DNA of 7,419 nt. Source: Oscillospiraceae bacterium (GTDB lineage: Bacteria; Bacillota; Clostridia; Oscillospirales; Ruminococcaceae). The DNA is taken from NCBI GenBank assembly GCA_009782665.1, contig WRIP01000058.1:1-7419 (forward strand), written 5' to 3'. Positions 1-6,916 of this stretch are shown one piece after another (the stretch's first letter is position 1; every line of letters starts with the position of its first letter). A model generated the notes under the pieces. It had not been told where the DNA came from, searched no databases, and worked only from the letters and a program-made list of their open reading frames with translations. Position numbers and translations under genes: made by a program.

Positions 1-23
1 AAAAGAACACTTTCTACAGGGGA

Positions 24-29
24 TATAAT
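24..29 (+). promoter_or_regulatory. possible -10 element for the alcohol dehydrogenase gene
   Basis: A perfect TATAAT hexamer sits 61 nt before the adh start codon. Initiation about seven bases downstream would put the mRNA 5' end near position 36, just before the hairpin at 39-57. No -35 match is visible: at normal spacing it would fall in the first bases of the window, which read AAAAGA, and there is no TG extension before the -10. The call rests on the -10 alone. Confidence 0.35.
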
Positions 30-38
30 CGATTTCTT

Positions 39-57
39 TCCTCCTGCTGCAGGAGGA
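39..57 (+). promoter_or_regulatory. perfect inverted repeat (hairpin) in the adh leader
   Basis: TCCTCCTGC and GCAGGAGGA are exact reverse complements around a single central T, so an RNA stem of seven or eight pairs with a 3-5 nt loop is expected. The right arm contains AGGAGG, a full Shine-Dalgarno sequence, but no start codon follows at usable distance. The gene's own ribosome site is the separate GGAAAGGA nearer the ATG. There is no T-run after the stem on either strand, so it does not look like an intrinsic terminator. If the -10 at 24-29 is real, the hairpin is at the very 5' end of the mRNA, where such stems often protect transcripts from decay; that role is inferred. Confidence 0.5.
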
Positions 58-90
58 TAACATAGAGTTAGTTACGGAAAGGAAAAGCAT

Positions 91-1290
91 ATGTTTTCAA
101 TCAAAAATGCGTACTACCGAACATTTCAATCTATTTTCAATATTGCTGCGCGGATATTACCCTGGCGCAAGGCAACAATTGTAAAAGGAATCGACCAGAT
201 ACCGTCATTGCTGACAAGAAGCTCACTTAAGAGACCTATGGTGGTGACCGATGCAGGTTTAATGCAGGCGGGAATAACGCAGAAGGTTATGGCAGTCGTT
301 GGAGATTCAGGGTTTGAATATCAGGCATATACCGGCGTAACCTCTAACCCTACCGTGAATACTGTTAACGATATCTACAGCAGATTCTTACAGACTAAAT
401 GTGATTGCTTTATTGCAGTAGGTGGTGGTTCGGTAATAGATGCAACTAAAGGTGCTGCAGCCAGATTAGCACGTCCGAGAAAAAGTGTACAACAACTCGG
501 TGGACTACTAAAGATAATGAAAAAAGTCGTTCCTATCATCGCCGTACCTACAACCGCAGGTACGGGAAGTGAGACGACTATTGCGGCACTTGTGACCGAT
601 ACCGATACCCATCACAAGTATGCCATTATGGACCTATCTTTGATTCCTAGATATGCGGTACTTGATGCTGAACTGACGGTCGGGCTGCCGAAATCAATCA
701 CAGCCGCTACCGGTATGGATGCACTTACCCATGCTGTCGAAGCCTATCTGTGTTGGACATACAACACTAAAGAAAGCTTAAACTTTGCAGAACAGGCCAC
801 CAAGTTGATATTTGAGAATCTGCCTCTAGTTTATGAAGATGGGACTAATTTAGATGCGCGTGATAAGATGCTGGAAGCTTCATATATGGCAGGATTTGCC
901 TTTACCCGTGCCGGTGTCGGCAATATTCATGCCATCGCACATACTTTAGGCGGGCTATATAACACACCTCACGGTCTGGCAAATGCTGTAATACTACCAA
1001 TTGTGCTATCCGATTACGGAGAATCCGTCTTTGAGAAGTTGGCTAGGTTAGCAAATTTTGCCGGTATTAGCGGTGAAACCCAGCAGCAGAAGGCTCTAGC
1101 CTTTATTGAAGCAATTCAAAAGCTCAACAGGGATATGCAGATAGATACTGGATTTGACTTCATTAAGGAGGAGGATATACCTCAGATGATACGGTGGGCG
1201 GCTAAGGAAGCTAATCCTCTCTATCCGGTTCCGGTCATATATAACACGGAGCGTTTCAAGAATGTCATAGCCAAGATTCGAAAACAGTAA
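91..1290 (+). CDS. iron-containing alcohol dehydrogenase (group III)
   Basis: This is a cytoplasmic NAD(P)-dependent dehydrogenase of 399 residues, predicted to interconvert an alcohol and an aldehyde or ketone using a bound divalent metal. The nucleotide-binding motif GGGSVID is at residues 111-117 and the family signature TTAGTGSE at 154-161. The four expected metal ligands are all present by family pattern: D210 and H214 (MDALTH), H280 (first His of HAIAH) and H294 (TPHG). The protein begins with about 27 residues rich in aromatic and basic side chains (FQSIFNIAARILPWRK) before the usual first beta strand; there is no cleavable signal. The ATG at 91 has a good ribosome site (GGAAAGGA, 76-83). 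The gene stands alone and converges on the sugar operon with 1 nt between stops. Substrate (ethanol, butanol, lactaldehyde, propanediol or other) cannot be decided from the sequence. Confidence 0.93.
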   Translation: MFSIKNAYYRTFQSIFNIAARILPWRKATIVKGIDQIPSLLTRSSLKRPMVVTDAGLMQAGITQKVMAVVGDSGFEYQAYTGVTSNPTVNTVNDIYSRFLQTKCDCFIAVGGGSVIDATKGAAARLARPRKSVQQLGGLLKIMKKVVPIIAVPTTAGTGSETTIAALVTDTDTHHKYAIMDLSLIPRYAVLDAELTVGLPKSITAATGMDALTHAVEAYLCWTYNTKESLNFAEQATKLIFENLPLVYEDGTNLDARDKMLEASYMAGFAFTRAGVGNIHAIAHTLGGLYNTPHGLANAVILPIVLSDYGESVFEKLARLANFAGISGETQQQKALAFIEAIQKLNRDMQIDTGFDFIKEEDIPQMIRWAAKEANPLYPVPVIYNTERFKNVIAKIRKQ

Positions 1291-1291
1291 A

Positions 1292-2665
1292 TTACTCGGT
1301 TATGTCTCCCCTACTCTTTAGTTCTTCCACTATCTTGGAGTATTTCGCTTCGTCAATATTGTACTTCAAAACATAGATGATATACCCTACTACTATCGCT
1401 ACCAGAGGAATAAGCAGCATGGATGTTTTCAATGTGAAGATACCACCGTCTGGAACATCAGCGGCAGTTACTGCACTGTTAATTCCCGAGAGTATGAGGG
1501 TGATGCCGAGTATTCCGTTAGCTATAGCAGCTCCAATTTTGTTCACGAAGGGTTGAACCGAGAAGGTGATGCTCTCGTTTCTTTTACCGAGTTTTAACTG
1601 TCCATACTCTATAGTATCGGTGAGAAACATAAGCATCAGAATCTGGATAAACGCCTGACCCACAAATAACAGTACACCAGCTATCCCAATGAATACCATA
1701 TTCATCGGAGCAAAGAAAAACAATATATACCCGACCACTACTAGCAGCGTGCTGTAGCTATACAGGGTTTTGCGATTAAACCGTTTAGAAAAAATGCTAA
1801 ACACTGCTAATGCGATAAGCTGAGATAATCCCAGCACTAATGCAAAGATAGAATACATACCTTCATCACCGTAGGCATACTTAAAGAAATGTACCCCAAA
1901 GTTCGCTGTAGTTGTGTATCCTATCATAAATAATGACATAGATATGGCTATCCATAACAGCTGATCGTTTTTGAATAGCACCTGAAACATCTCCTTCAGA
2001 GATGTTTTTTCTTCTTCCTTGAAGTAACCTTTTGGTTGCTTCACTCCGATAACGGTGATCGCTTGAAAACCCAGCATGAGAAAAACCAATATCAGCGCAA
2101 ACACGAACCAGCCTTGTTTAGGATTACCGAGTGCTTTACCTAACATTTCGGTCACCGGGATGATACCAACCACACAACTAAATAACCCAACATCGGCACA
2201 GATACGTGCAAACGACCCTATCTTCTCTCTTTGCTTTTGATCGGTAGATAGTGCAGGTAGCATAGACCAATATGCAATATCATTTAGTCCGTAGAATATA
2301 TCCCATAACAGATAACTGATACCGAATACCACAACATATGCGACACCTTTAAGACCGATATCTGCAAACATCATTAGCATTGCTGCTGCACCCACTAATG
2401 CTCCTATTATGATACCGGGTTTGAACTTGCCATATTTTCCTTTAGTATTGTCCACTAATACTCCCATTATGGGATCGTTAACCGCATCAAAGATACGAAG
2501 GATGGTGAGCACTATCGTGAATAATGCTAAAAGTTCATCCGATACCCCCATAACTTCGGTAACGAATACCAATAGGTACATACTCACCATAGAGAAAAAC
2601 ATATCTCTTCCGATGGTGCCCAGTCCGAAGCAGAGCATATTACGTCTGTCGTTTTTTCTATCCAT
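1292..2665 (-). CDS. GPH-family sugar:cation symporter, MelB-like (MFS)
   Basis: This is an inner-membrane transporter of 457 residues with about twelve hydrophobic segments, the usual length for the glycoside-pentoside-hexuronide:cation symporters. The charged residues that bind cation and sugar in MelB have clear counterparts: D21 (IGRDMFF), D60 and D64 (RIFDAVNDP), D129 (GLNDIAYW) and K376 (FVNKIGAA). The loop after helix 2 carries the family motif VDNTKGKYGKFKP (residues 71-83). The start at 2665 has AAGGAGA at 2677-2671 with a 5-nt gap. The gene is last in the operon, 16 nt after the alpha-galactosidase stop, which points to melibiose, raffinose or a related galactoside as cargo. Family members also carry beta-glycosides, pentosides and glucuronides, so the substrate is inferred from context. 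The identity as a GPH transporter is firm; calling it melB would be too strong. Confidence 0.92.
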   Translation of the reverse strand: MDRKNDRRNMLCFGLGTIGRDMFFSMVSMYLLVFVTEVMGVSDELLALFTIVLTILRIFDAVNDPIMGVLVDNTKGKYGKFKPGIIIGALVGAAAMLMMFADIGLKGVAYVVVFGISYLLWDIFYGLNDIAYWSMLPALSTDQKQREKIGSFARICADVGLFSCVVGIIPVTEMLGKALGNPKQGWFVFALILVFLMLGFQAITVIGVKQPKGYFKEEEKTSLKEMFQVLFKNDQLLWIAISMSLFMIGYTTTANFGVHFFKYAYGDEGMYSIFALVLGLSQLIALAVFSIFSKRFNRKTLYSYSTLLVVVGYILFFFAPMNMVFIGIAGVLLFVGQAFIQILMLMFLTDTIEYGQLKLGKRNESITFSVQPFVNKIGAAIANGILGITLILSGINSAVTAADVPDGGIFTLKTSMLLIPLVAIVVGYIIYVLKYNIDEAKYSKIVEELKSRGDITE

Positions 2666-2670
2666 GCCAA

Positions 2671-2677
2671 TCTCCTT
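2671..2677 (-). promoter_or_regulatory. ribosome binding site of the symporter gene
   Basis: AAGGAGA on the minus strand ends 5 nt before the ATG at 2665 and lies wholly in the 16-nt gap after the alpha-galactosidase stop codon. It fixes the symporter start and supports efficient re-initiation within one operon mRNA. Confidence 0.75.
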
Positions 2678-2681
2678 ATTC

Positions 2682-5018
2682 TTAGCTAATCACATTGAAG
2701 GTATATATGGTTGATCCAAAGTCTCCTAGCAGCCTAGTTCTATCATTGTAGTAGCTACCCATGAACTGATTATTGAGTAGTATTCCCTGCCCTAGCATAT
2801 CGCCGTATCCTTCATATTCTTCCATACAGCTAGCAAGACTATAGTATTTATTCAGATTTCTGAGTATGAACCCATCAGCAGCGAGTGTAAAGGGAAATAT
2901 GTGTTTAACTAATCCTCCAAATTGGTTCAGGAAGAGCCGTTGACTGTTGCTCTTGACTATATATCGGTCGCTTTCATTTAGGTGTTGTAAATACAGTCGG
3001 TCGAATCCCTCACTAGCCGTGGTCTGGGTCTGAAAGAATCCAACTATTCCAAATTTTCCAGAATCATTTGTGCACTGCCAAATCACCTTATTATCCTTTA
3101 CTGAATCTGACCTACTGAATCGACCGTACTGTAGTGTCTCTCGATGTCTCTTATAGAAGTCAATCTGAGCTTTAACCTCTTTACGTTCCTCTCGAGTCAG
3201 ATACTTGAGATCCATCTCATAACCGAGACAGCCGAATATTGATACATTAAACCGGGTAGCAAGTGGTGTTCTTCTGAGTGTTTGTTGGTGAGGTGACTCT
3301 GACACATGTGCTCCCATGCTTGACAAGGGATAAAGATGTGATAAACCTTCTTGAATCTTCAGTCGTTCTATCGGGTCGGTGTTATCAGAGGTCCAGATCT
3401 GAGGCGAGTAACAGAGCATCCCTAGATCAAATCGGTTACCCCCACTAGAACAACTCTCGAGCAGTATATGTGGGCGGGTAAGAAAGATTCTGCCGAGTAT
3501 ATCATAGACTCCCATGATGTATCGATGAAAGAACTCACCTTGGTTACTAATCGTTACCGAGTATGCATCGGATATATGACGATTGTAGTCCCATTTGACG
3601 TAATCAACACCGCAATCGTCGATGATTGAGGTCACCTGTTCAACAATATAGTCACGTAGCTGTGGGTTACAGAGATCCAGTACCAACTGATTCCTGCCGA
3701 CAGCAGGGTTTTTACCGGGAGTGGTAAGTGCATACTCGGGATGCGTTCTGAAGAGATTGCTGTTGCGGCTTATCATCTCCGGTTCAAACCATAAGCCGAA
3801 TAGCATACCCATTCTATGTATTTTTTCCGCAAAGGGTTTTATCCCTCGCCTGAACTTCTTCTTGTTTACAGTATAATCCCCGAGACTTGCGCTATCATCA
3901 TCTCGTTTACCAAACCAACCATCATCCACCACAAATAACTCAATACCCAGGCGTTTGGCACGTTTGGCTAGTGTCAACAACTTAGATTCGTTGAATCTGA
4001 AGAAGGTAGCTTCCCAGTTATTTATGAGTATCGGGCGGTTTTGGTTCTTCCAATCTCCTCGAACGATATGCTCGTTCACAAAACTATGAAACTGCTTGGA
4101 CAAACCTGAGAACCCCTCGTTCGAGTAGCTCATTACAGCTTCAGGAGTCTCAAAAACCTGATGTTTTTCTAACTCCCACTCGAAGCAGTAGGGATTGATA
4201 CCTAGCTGTATCCTCAATAGATCGTGATTCGAGAGTTCAACCGCACCATAATGATTCCCACTATATATGAGGTTAAAGCCATAGACCTCACCATGCGATT
4301 CATTAGCCTGGTTAGCAGCCAGTATGAAACCGGGATTATGACGATTGCTGCTAGAGCCGGTGGTGGAAGAGTTGACGTAGATACCATAGGATATCTCTCG
4401 CTCATGCATGTTGGCTTCCTTTATCCAACCGCCGTCAAAGGTGACAAATCTAAACCCTTTGTTCGGCATATCCAGCGATAGAGACATCAGCTTTCGAGCA
4501 GAGAGCGAATTTTCATTCATATTTGTGAGTTTAGCTCTTCGCGTGATTATATCGGTTGATTCATATACCGTATAGTATAGTTTCAGCACTACTTCGTTAC
4601 TTTCATCCTGTAATGTGACTACCAGTGTCATGCAATCATCTTTATCACCATACGCAGTTGGCAGAGTAGAAATACCGACAGTTCCATCATATATATAGTG
4701 TTCTGAATAGACAAAGTCAGCAGTAAAACTACCGTCCGGCATCTTTATTTCGGCAGGAGTATTCCGGTAGTCTCCTTTACCAATTCCCGACCATTCAAGG
4801 CATAGATTATCTAAGCAGTAGGTATCATCCGAAGAATCATAGATAACCGAAGACCCTATAGCTGCAGTACGCTTTAGAACCAATGGTTCCACCGATTGAT
4901 TCGGTTCTAGTTTAGTACCGTAGTATATGTGCTCCGGATGACCGAATTCGGTTATTCTAAACCAATAACTCGAGTTAGCGGTGGTCAATCTAAATATGTT
5001 GTTCTCATATGTAATCAT
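2682..5018 (-). CDS. alpha-galactosidase, GH36 family
   Basis: The enzyme hydrolyses terminal alpha-linked galactose from melibiose, raffinose and stachyose by a retaining mechanism. With the start chosen here it has 778 residues, slightly longer than the roughly 720-750 common in bacterial GH36 enzymes. An N-terminal beta domain (about 1-310) precedes the barrel (about 320-630) and a C-terminal beta domain. Catalytic signatures are complete: DDGW at 365-368, KWDYN with nucleophile D477, and WTSDNTD with acid/base D545. Other pocket residues expected from characterised relatives are present as W335 (NNWEA), R442 (AVGRNQL), K475 and C523 (ESCSSGGNRFD). No signal peptide is seen, so it should be cytoplasmic. 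An in-frame ATG lies 15 nt upstream at 5033 with no ribosome site; GGAGG at 5029-5025 is 6 nt before the ATG at 5018, so 5018 is preferred. The gene overlaps the upstream glucosidase by 14 nt, suggesting coupled translation. Confidence 0.95.
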   Translation of the reverse strand: MITYENNIFRLTTANSSYWFRITEFGHPEHIYYGTKLEPNQSVEPLVLKRTAAIGSSVIYDSSDDTYCLDNLCLEWSGIGKGDYRNTPAEIKMPDGSFTADFVYSEHYIYDGTVGISTLPTAYGDKDDCMTLVVTLQDESNEVVLKLYYTVYESTDIITRRAKLTNMNENSLSARKLMSLSLDMPNKGFRFVTFDGGWIKEANMHEREISYGIYVNSSTTGSSSNRHNPGFILAANQANESHGEVYGFNLIYSGNHYGAVELSNHDLLRIQLGINPYCFEWELEKHQVFETPEAVMSYSNEGFSGLSKQFHSFVNEHIVRGDWKNQNRPILINNWEATFFRFNESKLLTLAKRAKRLGIELFVVDDGWFGKRDDDSASLGDYTVNKKKFRRGIKPFAEKIHRMGMLFGLWFEPEMISRNSNLFRTHPEYALTTPGKNPAVGRNQLVLDLCNPQLRDYIVEQVTSIIDDCGVDYVKWDYNRHISDAYSVTISNQGEFFHRYIMGVYDILGRIFLTRPHILLESCSSGGNRFDLGMLCYSPQIWTSDNTDPIERLKIQEGLSHLYPLSSMGAHVSESPHQQTLRRTPLATRFNVSIFGCLGYEMDLKYLTREERKEVKAQIDFYKRHRETLQYGRFSRSDSVKDNKVIWQCTNDSGKFGIVGFFQTQTTASEGFDRLYLQHLNESDRYIVKSNSQRLFLNQFGGLVKHIFPFTLAADGFILRNLNKYYSLASCMEEYEGYGDMLGQGILLNNQFMGSYYNDRTRLLGDFGSTIYTFNVIS

Positions 5019-6672
5019 ACTCAACCTCCGCATTTAGGTCATTCTTAATGACAATGGCTTCATACGCTTCAAGTGTTGAGCAATACTCATCTCTTAAAAG
5101 ATTGGAGATAACGACCTCCCCGGAAAGCGGTAGAGGTATTTTCCTCTGTTTACTGCTGAAGTTGAGTAACGTCAGATAGATTTCACTTTCAAGTACTCGA
5201 GCAAATACCATTAGATGACTATTTGCATATACTGATACGAACTCTCCATATTTTAGGGTATCGGAATCTTTTCTGAGTTGGATCAGCTGGCGGTAGTAGC
5301 TTAAGAGGGATTCTGGATCATCGACTTGACTAGCTTGGTTTATTTGTTTGTGGTTAGCATTCACTCCAATCCAAGGCTTGATAGTCGAGAACCCTCCGTA
5401 TTCTGAATCATCCCACTGCATCGGTGTACGTGCATTATCTCTTGAAGATAGCTTTATCCATTTCCATCTGAGCGGTTTGGGGATGAAGAGTTTTTTCATC
5501 AATCGGTCGATGTTAAAGCTCTCGATATCCCTCAACTCATCAATCGAAGAAAAGTCAAAGTTAGTCATTCCAATTTCCTGTCCTTGATAGATGAACTGAG
5601 TTCCTCTCAAGGTTAGCTGCATGGTGGCGATTAGCTTGGCTGAACGTTCCCAATATTCTTTATCTTGACCGTAATGTGAGACAATACGTGGTTGGTCATG
5701 ATTCTCGAAGTATACTGCATTCCAGCTAAGTCCTTGTTGCCATTTGGTCAGCACCTTTAGTAGTTTTAATGCATTGAATCGTTTAGGGATATACCTCGAA
5801 ACATATCGGTCAACCTCGAGATGATCGAAATAGAAGAGTATATCAAGTTCTTTTCGGTCGGGTTCCGAGAGTAATCTGGCTTCCTCCAAGTTGACCATCA
5901 CCGCTTCACCTACCGTGAAACAGTCATAATGAGAGAGTACATTCTGTCTTAAATCTCTGAGAATTTGATGGTTTTGCTCTTTCGATTTATAGTGTTCGAG
6001 ACCTTTTATTGGAAAACCTTTACCGTCTTCAAATGTCTCCTTCACCAGCACGTTTATGACATCGCAACGGAATCCTACGATTCCTTTATCCAACCAGAAT
6101 CGCATTATCTTCTCTACTTCAGCGATTACCTTTTCGTTCTCATAGTTCAGATCGGGCTGTTTCTTGTGAAATAGGTGAAGGTAGTATTCATCACTGGCAT
6201 GATCATACTCCCAGACCTCATCCATAAAAAAGCTGGTCCAGTTGTTAGGCGCCTTACCTTTACCTCTACCCTTTCGCCAAATGTAGTAGTTGCGGTAATC
6301 ATCTATCTTGTTGCGGCTTTTGGTAAACCACTCGTGTTCATCCGAAGTATGGTTAATGACTAAGTCCATCATTATCCCGATATCGAGTTTCTTCGCTTGC
6401 TCTATAAGCTTAGTCATATCATCCATACTGCCGAGTTTGGGATTGATGTCGTAATAGTCACTGATATCGTATCCGTTATCGGCATCTGGTGAGGCATAGA
6501 CTGGAGATAGCCAGATAACCCCTACCCCTAAATCTTTCAGGTATGGCAGCCGTGAGATAATCCCGGCTATATCTCCGATACCGTCATTATCTGAATCGCA
6601 AAAACTTCTGGGATAGATTTGATATACAATCTTCTCTTTCCACCACTCATTATGAAAGGTTGTTACATCCAT
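5005..6672 (-). CDS. alpha-glucosidase, oligo-1,6-glucosidase type (GH13_31)
   Basis: This is a cytoplasmic retaining glycosidase of 555 residues, the normal length for oligo-1,6-glucosidases and dextran glucosidases. From the ATG at 6672, the N-terminal calcium loop DSDNDGIGD is at 26-34, region I DLVINH at 103-108, QPDLN at 172-176, nucleophile D204 in GFRCDV, acid/base E256 in TVGEA, and the transition-state aspartate D326 in ENHDQP. V205, directly after the nucleophile, is the residue linked in this subfamily to alpha-1,6 preference (isomaltose, isomaltotriose), whereas Ala or Thr goes with alpha-1,4. A C-terminal beta domain follows from about 475. A GTG at 6678 is in frame, but AGGTGG at 6687-6682 lies 3 nt from the GTG and 9 nt from the ATG, so the ATG is preferred. 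It is first in the operon with the alpha-galactosidase and symporter. Trehalose-6-phosphate hydrolase is a related alternative, but no trehalose PTS gene is near. Sucrose left from raffinose is a possible extra substrate. Confidence 0.92.
   Translation of the reverse strand: MDVTTFHNEWWKEKIVYQIYPRSFCDSDNDGIGDIAGIISRLPYLKDLGVGVIWLSPVYASPDADNGYDISDYYDINPKLGSMDDMTKLIEQAKKLDIGIMMDLVINHTSDEHEWFTKSRNKIDDYRNYYIWRKGRGKGKAPNNWTSFFMDEVWEYDHASDEYYLHLFHKKQPDLNYENEKVIAEVEKIMRFWLDKGIVGFRCDVINVLVKETFEDGKGFPIKGLEHYKSKEQNHQILRDLRQNVLSHYDCFTVGEAVMVNLEEARLLSEPDRKELDILFYFDHLEVDRYVSRYIPKRFNALKLLKVLTKWQQGLSWNAVYFENHDQPRIVSHYGQDKEYWERSAKLIATMQLTLRGTQFIYQGQEIGMTNFDFSSIDELRDIESFNIDRLMKKLFIPKPLRWKWIKLSSRDNARTPMQWDDSEYGGFSTIKPWIGVNANHKQINQASQVDDPESLLSYYRQLIQLRKDSDTLKYGEFVSVYANSHLMVFARVLESEIYLTLLNFSSKQRKIPLPLSGEVVISNLLRDEYCSTLEAYEAIVIKNDLNAEVEYDYI
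5025..5029 (-). promoter_or_regulatory. ribosome binding site that decides the alpha-galactosidase start
   Basis: GGAGG on the minus strand, 6 nt before the ATG at 5018, is the only good Shine-Dalgarno match here. It lies downstream of the alternative ATG at 5033, so that longer start would leave the site inside the coding region. The site itself is inside the 3' end of the alpha-glucosidase gene. Confidence 0.75.
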
Positions 6673-6710
6673 ATCCACTCGCCACCTATATCTATATATT
6701 GTCTGATATT

Positions 6711-6722
6711 CCGTTACCGTTA
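6711..6722. repeat. tandem CCGTTA x2 in the operon leader
   Basis: CCGTTACCGTTA is two exact head-to-tail copies of a hexamer (TAACGG on the operon strand). It falls in the predicted untranslated leader, about 40 nt before the glucosidase start. It could be a half-site pair for a regulator or chance in a short region; there is no further evidence of function. Confidence 0.45.
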
Positions 6723-6748
6723 GTTCTGTTTACTCTGTCACTGTCCCC

Positions 6749-6777
6749 ATTATATCTGATGATATCGTATATGAAAA
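6749..6777 (-). promoter_or_regulatory. sigma-70 type promoter of the sugar operon
   Basis: On the minus strand, TTTTCA (6777-6772, four of six matches to the -35 consensus) is 17 bases from a perfect TATAAT (6754-6749). Transcription would begin near 6744-6742 and give a leader of about 70 nt before the glucosidase ATG. No other promoter of equal quality is seen before the operon, so the three genes are probably expressed from here. Confidence 0.6.
6752..6765. promoter_or_regulatory. short inverted repeat over the operon -10, possible operator
   Basis: On the operon strand ATATC and GATAT flank ATCA, a perfect 5-bp inverted repeat with a 4-base spacer. It covers part of the promoter spacer and the first bases of the -10, a position where a bound repressor would block polymerase. 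A similar string (ATATCA-N4-ATAT) recurs at 6709-6696 in the leader. Arms this short and AT-rich can arise by chance, so this is only a candidate. Confidence 0.25.
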
Positions 6778-6822
6778 CAATCTATTGTCGTAAACCTGAG
6801 TATTTCTTTTAAAGGTATAGAT

Positions 6823-6835
6823 TTAGTTAAACAAA
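6823..6835. promoter_or_regulatory. near-palindrome, possible regulator site
   Basis: TTAGTTAAACAAA is symmetric about its central A except for one mismatched pair. It lies about 8 bases before the candidate -35 of the right-hand gene and about 45 bases upstream of the operon -35, so a protein bound here could act on either promoter. It does not match the catabolite-repression cre consensus. The regulator family is unknown. Confidence 0.25.
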
Positions 6836-6843
6836 TATCAGCA

Positions 6844-6873
6844 TTGAATTATCTATCTTCTTGCCATTACAAT
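6844..6873 (+). promoter_or_regulatory. candidate promoter of the nucleotidyltransferase-like gene
   Basis: TTGAAT (6844-6849) and TACAAT (6868-6873) match four and five of the six consensus bases and are 18 bases apart. The start would be near 6880, giving a leader of about 37 nt. A perfect 10-bp palindrome, TCTTGCAAGA (6876-6885), sits over the predicted start and could bind a regulator or be incidental. Confidence 0.45.
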
Positions 6874-6916
6874 AATCTTGCAAGACATACTAATAGCCGA
6901 AACGGAGATAAAACTA

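Larger units (their letters stand above)
6673..6916. other. divergent intergenic control region
   Basis: This AT-rich stretch of about 245 bases separates the minus-strand sugar operon from the plus-strand nucleotidyltransferase-like gene. It holds a strong candidate promoter for the operon, a weaker candidate for the right-hand gene, a tandem CCGTTA repeat, and several short palindromes entered separately. I see no supported coding gene, tRNA, recognisable riboswitch or terminator in it. Confidence 0.7.

Noticed and set aside
39..57. Intrinsic terminator of a gene left of the window
   Set aside because: The stem is followed by TAACAT on the plus strand and by AAAGAAA on the minus strand, so it lacks the T-run needed on either strand.
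2409..2714. 101-codon plus-strand open frame
   Set aside because: It is antisense to the symporter gene across its ribosome site and the end of the GH36 gene, has no ribosome site that I can see, and shows no family motif; the minus strand encodes clear proteins.
4214..4481. Open frames on both strands inside the GH36 gene
   Set aside because: They are shadows of a well-supported GH36 coding region with no independent start signals or recognisable protein features.
5348..6363. Three plus-strand open frames opposite the GH13 gene
   Set aside because: All are antisense to strongly conserved GH13 motifs and contain no protein motif of their own.
5005..6672. Trehalose-6-phosphate hydrolase (treC) as the identity of the GH13 gene
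   Set aside because: The families are close, but the partners are an alpha-galactosidase and a cation symporter, not a trehalose PTS, and the general motifs fit oligo-1,6-glucosidases well. It remains a minor alternative.
6771..6812. 13-residue leader peptide frame on the plus strand (MKTIYCRKPEYFF)
   Set aside because: There is no Shine-Dalgarno before its ATG, it overlaps the operon -35 region, and it lies upstream of the only credible plus-strand promoter. No attenuator hairpin follows.
6752..6840. Catabolite-repression cre site near the operon promoter
   Set aside because: No string fits the usual TGNAANCGNTNNCA-type consensus closely; the TGAAAACA at 6772-6779 lacks the central CG and second half.
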